DNA of 64,000 nucleotides. Origin: an uncultured Bacteroidales bacterium. Its GTDB lineage: Bacteria > Bacteroidota > Bacteroidia > Bacteroidales > Muribaculaceae. A program made the position numbers and the translations under genes. The stretch covers positions 58,619 to 122,618 of the forward strand of contig CADBDH010000005.1 of NCBI GenBank assembly GCA_902793405.1, given 5' to 3'. Positions within the stretch are counted from its first letter, which is position 1, and each line of letters begins with the position of its first letter. Of this stretch, positions 46,557 through 53,610 are shown one piece after another. The notes under the pieces were generated by a model, which saw only the letters and a program-made list of their open reading frames with translations, was not told the origin of the DNA and did not search any database.

Positions 46557-46618
46557 CTAAAATTGCCAGCATGCTGGCAATTTTAGAAGTTTAGAGTTTA
46601 GGGTTTAGAGTTTAGAGA
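46557..46618 (+). repeat. Hairpin plus TTTAGRG heptamer element after gyrB
   Basis: Two bases after the stop codon begins a perfect 14-bp palindrome (CTAAAATTGCCAGC, AT, and its complement; 46557-46586). AG and four heptamers TTTAGAG TTTAGGG TTTAGAG TTTAGAG follow on the sense strand to 46618. Confidence 0.8.
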
Positions 46619-46681
46619 GATTTAAACGAGCCTTTGGCTCCGTGGGGCGTAATCCCCGCGACGATATATACATCTACAACA

Positions 46682-46718
46682 ACCCCTGGGACCGTCATTG
46701 GACCCAGGGGTATTTTTT
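46682..46718 (+). terminator. Rho-independent terminator of gyrB
   Basis: A 12-bp stem (ACCCCTGGGACC with its near-complement, one mismatch), a 6-nt loop, then TATTTTTT. It lies in the 405-nt gap after gyrB together with the two repeat elements; short palindromes (GAGCCTTTGGCTC, GGGGCGTAATCCCC) lie just before it. Confidence 0.85.
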
Positions 46719-46816
46719 ACTGTGAATTATTGCAAGTAACAGTTACCTGACTATTTCTATCATCATTTTAACATGAACTTGATAGAAATAAAACGTTGGC
46801 AATCAACGGATAATAA

Positions 46817-46903
46817 AAGTAGAGACGCAAAATCTTGCGTCTCTGGGTAGGCATGATAGTATCTTTCCACGATTGGGAGACGCAAGATTTTGCGTCTCTA
46901 CTT
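46817..46903. repeat. Perfect 27-nt inverted repeat with palindromic arms
   Basis: The left arm (46817-46843) and right arm (46877-46903) are exact reverse complements over 27 nt. Each arm is itself nearly palindromic (GAGACGCAAAATCTTGCGTCTC type), so each can fold alone or pair with the other across a 33-nt spacer. It resembles REP-like GTAGAGACGC elements scattered in many Bacteroidota genomes. Confidence 0.85.
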
Positions 46904-46959
46904 GCTTTATGGAGGATAAGTCGTTGACAATTAAGGCTTATTCTCGTATTCGCAACCGA

Positions 46960-48063
46960 TTACCACCTGACTGCGTGTGATAGCGTGATTTGGCGGGAAT
47001 CGCCGTTGGCACCGATCACGTCGAGTGTGATTTGGGGCAGTTCATCGATGCGGTATTCTTCATCCCAGGTGAAGTCCTCCACGGGCCTACTGTTGACAGC
47101 GGTGATGCGGTCGTTTAATTGCAGCCCTGCTTGGGCAGCGTCTCCATTGCGCGTGAGCGATGAAACAATCCAGCCCTTGCCGATGTCGGTACGGTTTCTG
47201 AAATCGAAGTCATAGGTGGGCTTAACGGGCTGGTCTTCCTTGAAACGCTTGAGGTAGAGAACACTGTGCGGAATGTCAATAATCAGATTGAACTTGGATA
47301 ACACCTTATTGCCGATGATGCCGACATAATCCTTCTTCTCGATCATTGACTCTTGTGACTTGTCTCCAATGCCAAACTGCGTTATGTCCTTAACATATCG
47401 CTTGCCTGGCAACGATTCAAGTCCGTACTGCTTGACGGTACTTGTCGTGAAGTCGACCGCGGCACCTGAGCCCGTGTCCACAAGAAACCAACCCTGGATG
47501 CTCTTGCCGCCAACGAGGATCTCGGCCTGAACCTGGATTCGGTGGTCATGGCAACGGATAGGTAATTTCTCATAGCCTTCAACCGGTGGATTTCCATCCT
47601 TGTAATACTTCAAGAAACTATGCTCAAAGTTGATTTCCAACGGATGCTGCTCAATGTCCTTGATGCCCCAGATGCCATCGACATGGCAATCCACCACATT
47701 CCTCAACTTGAAAATCGGTACAATCTGGTAAGTGCTCTTTAACGACCCGATGCTCAACGATGTAAGGTCCATGATGACGCGCACACTGGTGCTACCCGCG
47801 GCGCCCCCTGTTCTGGCCCGGCCGAAGCTCTGCGGATGCCATTCCGAGGCCGAGAGATAGACACTGTCGATGCCGAACAGGTCAGAGCCTCCTGTGTCAA
47901 AGATAACGTTGGCCTGATGCTCATAGTTGATACAAGCAGGGAGATAGAGATGCCCACGGTACAGGAACGGGATGCTATCATTGCCCCACGCCACTGCAAC
48001 CCATGACCAAAGTACGGCCAGGACGATGATGGGCAATCGCTGATTATTCTTTAAAAACATCAT
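46960..48063 (-). CDS. Retropepsin-like aspartyl protease with PDZ domain
   Basis: 367 aa from the ATG at 48063 (another ATG follows directly; a GTG at 48099 is less likely). A hydrophobic N-terminus (residues about 9-28) acts as a signal. Two aspartyl protease motifs are visible: VIFDTGGSD (Asp56) and FLVDTGSGAA (Asp196), each followed by a long beta-rich lobe, and a C-terminal PDZ domain (about 285-367; GWIVSSLTRNGDAAQAGLQL). Such proteins are periplasmic or secreted peptidases in Bacteroidota. It lies downstream of the M56-TonB and BlaI genes in the same direction. Confidence 0.85.
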   Translation of the reverse strand: MMFLKNNQRLPIIVLAVLWSWVAVAWGNDSIPFLYRGHLYLPACINYEHQANVIFDTGGSDLFGIDSVYLSASEWHPQSFGRARTGGAAGSTSVRVIMDLTSLSIGSLKSTYQIVPIFKLRNVVDCHVDGIWGIKDIEQHPLEINFEHSFLKYYKDGNPPVEGYEKLPIRCHDHRIQVQAEILVGGKSIQGWFLVDTGSGAAVDFTTSTVKQYGLESLPGKRYVKDITQFGIGDKSQESMIEKKDYVGIIGNKVLSKFNLIIDIPHSVLYLKRFKEDQPVKPTYDFDFRNRTDIGKGWIVSSLTRNGDAAQAGLQLNDRITAVNSRPVEDFTWDEEYRIDELPQITLDVIGANGDSRQITLSHAVRW

Positions 48064-48105
48064 CTTCGTTAATTGATTGTTCGTCAATAATTTGCGCACA
48101 TTTAA

Positions 48106-48140
48106 CGTGAGTCCGACGACTGGGTTTCGTCGAACTCACG
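48106..48140 (-). promoter_or_regulatory. Hairpin between the M56-TonB and aspartyl protease genes
   Basis: CGTGAGTTCGACGA pairs with TCGTCGGACTCACG (14 bp, one wobble) around a 7-nt loop, read on the minus strand. No T-run follows, so it looks like a processing or attenuation structure rather than a full terminator. Confidence 0.5.
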
Positions 48141-48170
48141 CCATTTTAATAACTAAGGGTTGATGTAGAA

Positions 48171-49532
48171 TTACTTGGGGTCTTGAGGTTGAGGTTTGCC
48201 CTGGAGTTTGAAGGAGATGGGGATGGTGTACCATACTGCTACGGGTTTGCCGTCTTGGCGGCCGGGGATGAAGTTGGGCATTGACTTGACCACGCGGAGG
48301 GCCTCGGCATCAAGCTCGGGATCTACCGGGCGGGCAACCTTGACTTCCCCAATCTGTCCGTCCTTCTCAACTACAAACTGCAAAACCACACGGCCCTCGA
48401 TTTTGTTCTTGGCCGCATTAGCGGGGTATTGGATGTTCCCTTGCAGAAATTTCATCATCTCTTCCATACCACCCGGGAATTCGGGCATCTGCTCGACAGA
48501 CTCATAGACCTTCTTGGACTCGGGGACAGGTTCTACGGGAGCATCCTCGACGGGCTGCTCCTCGGCCTCCACTTCGATAGGCTGGGTAGCGGCCTCGACC
48601 TGGGCGGGCTCGGGCGACTGCACCTCGGACTGGACAGCGTTGTCTTGCTGAACACTCGTCACTACTGCTGCTACACTCTTGGTGTTGGCAAAGGCCAACA
48701 GCGCCAATGCTATCACGGGCACCACAGCCAGCGCACGCAACGTCTTCCATTGGCTGCTTTTGTTCATTGTCATCATACGGATTCGTTTTTTTAGTGATTG
48801 ATAATTGAAGTTATTTGCCATCGAGAATAGCTGGTCCCCGACGGACTTTCGTATGAGCAGCAGCTGGTACTGCTTCACGTCGACGCCTTGGTTAAGTACG
48901 GCCATATCGGCCTCATATTCATGCACTTGACGCAACTCACGGCCCAACAGCCAGGCTGCGGGGTTCCACCACTGGAACAGCGTAACCAGGCTCCAGAACA
49001 TCACGTCCAGAGAATGGTGCAAGTCGATGTGCGCCTGCTCGTGGACGAGAATCTCACGCGAGTTGTCGCGATAGTCCTGCTCATTGATTACGATGTGGCT
49101 GAAGTAACTGAACGGGGACATGTCGCCAGGCACCACATGCAGGGTGGCGCCGCCGAGAAGCGCCTCGCGACGGCCTTTCTTCATCAGGCGACGCAGATTC
49201 CATTGGCCATGCAGGAGCCATGCGGCCACCAGTGCCATCCCAATGAAATAGACCACAGTGGCGATGCCCGTCCCGCTCAAGGACGTCTGCGGGGTGGTGA
49301 CTTGACCATTGGGCGTAACGATCAGGCCCTCGAGCACCACCATCTGCTGGGCAACCGGTGCTGCGACATCCAGCGACAGACGCACCCACGGCAACACCAT
49401 AGCGAGCGTCATAGCCGTGAGCAGCGCCACGCGGTTGAACCGGTGGAAAGTCTCGCGGCTGAGCAGCAGCTTCCACAACAGGTAGAAGGCGATGAGGCAC
49501 AGGCCAACCTTTATTTGATAAATGAGTAACAT
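48171..49532 (-). CDS. BlaR1-like M56 membrane metallopeptidase with C-terminal TonB domain
   Basis: 453 aa. Transmembrane helices at the N-terminus (residues about 2-24, 35-55, 85-107) lead to the zinc site HEQAH (His164-His168) with the acidic ligand expected in the following HEYEAD block. One more helix near 265-285 follows, then a Pro/Glu/Val-rich periplasmic stalk (about 300-345) and a TonB C-terminal domain (about 355-440; MPEFPGGMEEMMKFLQGNI...GRVVLQFVVEKDG). In BlaR1/MecR1 systems the M56 peptidase cleaves the BlaI repressor after sensing a signal outside. The TonB tail is common in Bacteroidota members and replaces the penicillin-binding sensor. It lies directly behind the BlaI gene (15-nt gap). 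Confidence 0.92.
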   Translation of the reverse strand: MLLIYQIKVGLCLIAFYLLWKLLLSRETFHRFNRVALLTAMTLAMVLPWVRLSLDVAAPVAQQMVVLEGLIVTPNGQVTTPQTSLSGTGIATVVYFIGMALVAAWLLHGQWNLRRLMKKGRREALLGGATLHVVPGDMSPFSYFSHIVINEQDYRDNSREILVHEQAHIDLHHSLDVMFWSLVTLFQWWNPAAWLLGRELRQVHEYEADMAVLNQGVDVKQYQLLLIRKSVGDQLFSMANNFNYQSLKKRIRMMTMNKSSQWKTLRALAVVPVIALALLAFANTKSVAAVVTSVQQDNAVQSEVQSPEPAQVEAATQPIEVEAEEQPVEDAPVEPVPESKKVYESVEQMPEFPGGMEEMMKFLQGNIQYPANAAKNKIEGRVVLQFVVEKDGQIGEVKVARPVDPELDAEALRVVKSMPNFIPGRQDGKPVAVWYTIPISFKLQGKPQPQDPK

Positions 49533-49547
49533 GGCGATTGGGAATTT

Positions 49548-49916
49548 TTACTGTTGGTTGTTCTCTTCCACTTCTCGAATGAGTTCCTTCAGGTCCTCGA
49601 TGCTCACCTTCTCGCTCTTGACGAGAGCCGAGACGGCGCTCAGGTAGGACTTGCCGAAGAACTTGTTGACCACGTTAGCCAACGAGCCGCCGCGGTACTC
49701 CTCGCGGCTGATGCGGGCAAAATACTGGAAGCAGCGGGCAGTGATGGCCTTGTGGTCCAAGAAACCCTTCTCCTCCAATATCTTCATCAATGTAGCCAGG
49801 GTATTGACATGGGGGCGGGGCTCGTCATAATAAGCCTGCAGCTCACGCACCAGCAGGGGGCCGTGGTCCCACATCCGCTCCATGATTTCCTCTTCTTTTT
49901 GAGTTAACTGTTTCAT
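49548..49916 (-). CDS. BlaI/MecI/CopY-family transcriptional repressor
   Basis: 122 aa. A winged helix-turn-helix with the family start LTQKEEEIMERMWDHGPLLVRELQAYYDEPRPHVNTLATLM (recognised as LTQKEEEIMERMW and VNTLATLMKILEEKGF) and a C-terminal dimerisation tail. BlaI repressors bind palindromic operators and are inactivated by cleavage by the partner M56 peptidase, here the next gene. Palindromic sites upstream of its own start suggest autoregulation. The inducing signal is unknown, and no beta-lactamase is adjacent. Confidence 0.92.
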   Translation of the reverse strand: MKQLTQKEEEIMERMWDHGPLLVRELQAYYDEPRPHVNTLATLMKILEEKGFLDHKAITARCFQYFARISREEYRGGSLANVVNKFFGKSYLSAVSALVKSEKVSIEDLKELIREVEENNQQ

Positions 49917-49950
49917 TTTTCAAGCCTTTATTAGGTTTTACGCCGCAAAT

Positions 49951-50011
49951 TAACTAAATGTTTTAGTTATATAACAAATTATTTTAGTTAATAAAACTAA
50001 AAACATTAGTT
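49951..50011 (-). promoter_or_regulatory. Palindromic operators for the BlaI-type repressor
   Basis: TAACTAAA-TGT-TTTAGTTA (49951-49969) is a perfect 8-bp inverted repeat. TTTTAGTT-N5-AACTAAAA (49982-50002) is a second. ACTAA-N5-TTAGT (49997-50011) overlaps it. All share the half-site TTTAGTT/AACTAAA. The first overlaps a -7-like TTAATTTG of the minus-strand promoter. Confidence 0.65.
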
Positions 50012-50171
50012 TTTCTCGTAACCTTATCGGCCTTGCCTGTACAATTTACTAATGTGAGGCATCAAACTCATGGGCCCAAAGTTGACGGAAAAACTCCACA
50101 GATAACAGTGTGCAGATAGGATAAGCCCCAGGATGTAAAAAGAGACCAATAGGTCATTTTGCAGGATGTAA

Positions 50172-50203
50172 CTTGCGTTGAAGGCCGATAGATACTATCT
50201 TTG
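50172..50203 (+). promoter_or_regulatory. Promoter of the MATE gene
   Basis: CTTG (50172-50175), a 20-nt spacer, then TATCTTTG (50196-50203). The ATG at 50209 lies five bases past the box, so the mRNA would be leaderless or start at 50221. Confidence 0.6.
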
Positions 50204-50208
50204 CAGGC

Positions 50209-51522
50209 ATGAAAGAGGGCATGAATCGGGAGATATTGAGGATTGCGTTGCCGGCGATTGTGGCAAACATCACGGTGCCGTTGCTGGGACTGGTGGACAC
50301 GGCCATCGCGGGACACCTGGGTGACAAGGTGTTTATCGGTGCCGTGGCAGTGGGCGCGATGATGTTCAACCTGGTGTATTGGAACTTCGGGTTCCTGCGC
50401 ATGAGCACATCGGGCATGACGGCGCAAACTTGCGGCAGCGGCGACTTCAACGAGAGCGCCAAACTGCTGGGTGAGTCCACAGCGCTGGCCATCGTCATCT
50501 CGGCCCTCATCATCGTGCTGCAGTGGCCCATCAGGCTGCTGCTGTTGTGGATTATCGGGCCCTCGCCCGAGGTTACCTCGCTGGCTATCACCTACTTCAC
50601 CATCTGCATCTGGGGTGTGCCTCCCGTACTGGTGATGATGGCCTTCAAGGGTTGGTTGCTGGGTATGCAGGACTCGCAGAGCGCGATGTGGATTTCCATC
50701 ATGACCAACGTCTTTAACATTGCTGCAAGCCTGATCTGCGTCTATCTGCTGAAGATGGGCTTTGTGGGCATTGCCGTGGGCACCCTGGCAGGCGAATGGC
50801 TGGGACTGCTGTATGCCGCCCTGACGGTACAGCGCAAATTTCCGCGCCTGAACGGTCTGCTGGACTGGCACCGTGTGTGGCGCTTCAAGGGGGCAGGGCG
50901 TTACTTCAGGGTGAGTCGTGACATCTTTGTGCGCAGTTTCCTGCTGATGACCGTGAGCCTGGCCTTTGTCTCGATCGGAGCCCGCAGCGGCGACCTCATC
51001 CTTGCCGTCAATGCCCTGATTCTGCAACTGTTTACCCTCTACAGCCACTTCATGGACGGCATCGCATTTGCCGGTGAGGCCGTGGTGGGCAAATACTACG
51101 GCATGGGCGACATGGGGCGCATGAGGCGATGTGTGAGGCTGCTGTTCCTGTGGGGGCTGGGCTTCGCCGCCGTGTTCACGTTGATATACTCGTTCCCGCG
51201 GGTGGCCTTCGGACTGCTCACCGACCAACAGAGCGTCATCGAAGCCGCAATGGACTACCGCGTGTGGTGCGCGCTGATTCCCGCCGCCGGCATGGCTGCA
51301 TTTGTGTGGGACGGCGTGTTCATCAGCCTGACGCGCTCGATGGGCATGCTCATCAGTGCCAGCATCGCCTGGACGCTGTTTTTCGTCATCTACTGGATCA
51401 CGCCCAATGAGTGGGGCAACAACCGCCTGTGGATTGCCTACCTGAGTTTCCTGGCCCTGCGCGGCATCATCCAGACCGTCCTCTACAGCAGCTACCTGCG
51501 CCACGGCGTGCTGGAGCACTAA
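50209..51522 (+). CDS. MATE-family multidrug/sodium antiporter
   Basis: 437 aa (433 if it starts at the ATG at 50221, which would leave room for a short leader). Twelve hydrophobic helices in two halves; early LRIALPAIVANITVPLLGLV with VDTAIAGHLGD is the classic MATE/DinF start. It exports cationic compounds in exchange for sodium or protons. DinF-type members are single-gene units, as here. The gene converges on the M6 protease gene and a stem-loop separates them. Confidence 0.92.
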   Translation: MKEGMNREILRIALPAIVANITVPLLGLVDTAIAGHLGDKVFIGAVAVGAMMFNLVYWNFGFLRMSTSGMTAQTCGSGDFNESAKLLGESTALAIVISALIIVLQWPIRLLLLWIIGPSPEVTSLAITYFTICIWGVPPVLVMMAFKGWLLGMQDSQSAMWISIMTNVFNIAASLICVYLLKMGFVGIAVGTLAGEWLGLLYAALTVQRKFPRLNGLLDWHRVWRFKGAGRYFRVSRDIFVRSFLLMTVSLAFVSIGARSGDLILAVNALILQLFTLYSHFMDGIAFAGEAVVGKYYGMGDMGRMRRCVRLLFLWGLGFAAVFTLIYSFPRVAFGLLTDQQSVIEAAMDYRVWCALIPAAGMAAFVWDGVFISLTRSMGMLISASIAWTLFFVIYWITPNEWGNNRLWIAYLSFLALRGIIQTVLYSSYLRHGVLEH

Positions 51523-51525
51523 AAA

Positions 51526-51553
51526 TTAACCGCCCTGAGGCCAGGACGGTTAA
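51526..51553. terminator. Stem-loop between the MATE and M6 protease genes
   Basis: TTAACCGCCCTG pairs with CAGGACGGTTAA (one wobble) around a 4-nt loop. There is no long T-run. It is placed between two convergent genes. Confidence 0.6.
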
Positions 51554-51585
51554 TGATTCAAAAATCTGTATTTCAAGCAATTATT

Positions 51586-53367
51586 TCACTCACCTGTCAG
51601 CAATTTGTCGACGAGCATCGTAACGTCGGCAATGTTCATCTGGCCATCGCTGTTCACGTCGGCACAGTTGTCACACACGACCACACTGTTGCCCAGGAGC
51701 ATGTCGATAAGGGCAGTGACATCGGCAATGTTCACGGCGCCGTCATGGTCCACGTCGCCCTTGACATAGTCGTGAACGATTCTCATGTACCAGAAACTGG
51801 CGGTACCATCCTTGTTGATGACCATATCGGTCACGGGTTTGCCCAGATAACCTGCTTTGCCGGTAATGTCACCGTATGCTTCCATGTTGAGCACGGTGGC
51901 CGGCGTGGTTTCATCGGTCAACGCGTTGCGGCCATATTGCGGCCATAAGTCTCCACTCTCGGAGTAGCTGCTCAGTTTGTTGTCGGCAGGCAACAGGGTC
52001 ACCAGCTGAATTTTATCGTTGTTGGGCTTGTTGTTGCTCCAGGCGCTGGCGCTATAGGTGATATGTGTCACCATGATGCCTGTTCCGGGCAGCCAACGGT
52101 CCCAACCGACGCGCTGGCGGTTCTCGAGGATGAAATACTCGTTCTTGTTCACATCGCTCACGATGCACACGGCCTGATCATCTTTTAATACTTTCTGGTT
52201 CCACACAGATAGCGTGTAGTAGGTATTGGGCACGGGAGTGATATATTGCACCCACCCCATGAACACCTTTTCATAGGCCGAATAACCCACGGGCGAATAG
52301 CCGTCGTCAGCATAGCAGCCCAGACACATGACGTCCCAGTTGCCCATGCCGTAGTTGTCATTGTTGCCCGTATCGTAAAGGTCGGGCAGGCCCAGGCAGT
52401 GGCCAAACTCATGGACAAAGGTGCCGATGCCATCGATTCTCTTGCCTGTGTCACTGCTGCCGTGCAACTCGTTGAACACGGCAAAATTGTTGACATAAGG
52501 GTCACCGACGCTTGGACTGAAAGCACCATTGCCACCACGCGAATAATACTTGGCGGCATCCAGGGTCCAGTTACAGGGCCAGATGGCATCGGGATGATAA
52601 CCCGAAGATTGAGCCTCGCCCACACCGGCAAAGATGACAATCACCACGTCGCAGTAGTAGTCATTGTTGGTGTCATAGGGCTTGAACGAAATGCCGTCGG
52701 CAGCTGCCAGCTGGCAGGCCTCGGTCACCAGCCAGCCGATGCCCTTGTCCTTGGTAGCGCTGGCGCGGCCACCATAATATTCACGGTTCTCCGAGAGGCT
52801 ATAGATGCCATACACGTCAAACACAGGCTTGTACAAGCCGTTGGACTGATCACGGAAGTACTGGCCCACGCTCTCGTTGCCGGTGAGCATCGATTCAATA
52901 ATCTGATCGGCCGTATGATTGAACTTAATGTCCTGGAACTCCACCAGGATGATGGGGATGCGGCGCTCGCCCATGGCTGGCACCGATGCCGATGCGTTGC
53001 TGCCTGTGGCCGATAATCTGCCTTTTTTACCAGGCAATTGATAAGACTTGGTTTGCATGGTCAATGAACTGCGCTGAGCGCTGACAAAAGCGCGCTCGGC
53101 AGGCGTGCGGTATTCCGGGTCGTGGGCACGCATGGCCGTGAGTCCGGTCAGCGACGAGACATAGTAGAAGTCACCGTCGTTGCCGCGTTCAACAGTCAAG
53201 CCGTCGGTGGTGAGAATGGCATTGTTAAAGGCATTGCCCACAGCCTGGACTTGCAAGGAGGAACCATCACTCTGAGTAACGGTGTGCCATCCGGGTTTGG
53301 CGGGTACAGCAAGTGCCAATGCCACATAGCACAGCATTACAGAAAGGGTAAAAAGGTTTCTTTTCAT
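51586..53367 (-). CDS. Secreted M6-family metalloprotease with dockerin (paralogue 1)
   Basis: 593 aa with a signal peptide (ending near LALAVPA). A propeptide-like segment (PGWHTVTQSDGSSLQVQAVG) precedes the immune-inhibitor-A-like M6 catalytic domain with HEFGHCLGLPDLYD (His319-Glu320...His323...Asp329, the HExxHxxGxxD metzincin form) and a Met-turn NWDVMCLG. The C-terminus is a dockerin-like pair of calcium loops (GDVDHDGAVNIADVTALIDM and DVNSDGQMNIADVTMLVDK). It acts outside the cell on host or dietary proteins; the target is unknown. It is a tandem paralogue of the gene upstream, with its own promoter. Confidence 0.9.
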   Translation of the reverse strand: MKRNLFTLSVMLCYVALALAVPAKPGWHTVTQSDGSSLQVQAVGNAFNNAILTTDGLTVERGNDGDFYYVSSLTGLTAMRAHDPEYRTPAERAFVSAQRSSLTMQTKSYQLPGKKGRLSATGSNASASVPAMGERRIPIILVEFQDIKFNHTADQIIESMLTGNESVGQYFRDQSNGLYKPVFDVYGIYSLSENREYYGGRASATKDKGIGWLVTEACQLAAADGISFKPYDTNNDYYCDVVIVIFAGVGEAQSSGYHPDAIWPCNWTLDAAKYYSRGGNGAFSPSVGDPYVNNFAVFNELHGSSDTGKRIDGIGTFVHEFGHCLGLPDLYDTGNNDNYGMGNWDVMCLGCYADDGYSPVGYSAYEKVFMGWVQYITPVPNTYYTLSVWNQKVLKDDQAVCIVSDVNKNEYFILENRQRVGWDRWLPGTGIMVTHITYSASAWSNNKPNNDKIQLVTLLPADNKLSSYSESGDLWPQYGRNALTDETTPATVLNMEAYGDITGKAGYLGKPVTDMVINKDGTASFWYMRIVHDYVKGDVDHDGAVNIADVTALIDMLLGNSVVVCDNCADVNSDGQMNIADVTMLVDKLLTGE

Positions 53368-53463
53368 TGATACTAGTGATTTGAGTTATTGATAAAATGA
53401 TTATTTTTCATATTCAAGTATTCTGTCATGCCCTGTAATAGTGGCATTTACAAAATTTGCCGG

Positions 53464-53494
53464 CAAAATTAAGGATAAAAATTCATATAACAAA
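53464..53494 (-). promoter_or_regulatory. Promoter of M6 paralogue 1
   Basis: On the minus strand, TTTG (53491-53494), a 19-nt spacer and TAATTTTG (53464-53471), about 96 nt before the ATG. Confidence 0.7.
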
Positions 53495-53610
53495 AACCAC
53501 AGCAGCAATATGCCTGTAAACCTACGGAATATAGGAGCCAAAACATACAACAATAAATGTGACGGGAGCGTGCACCCCCGCCACATCGGTATTTTCTATA
53601 GAAAAAACCT

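Noticed and set aside
50068-51519. 483-codon open frame on the minus strand
   Set aside because: Antisense shadow of the MATE gene, His/Gln-rich without motifs.
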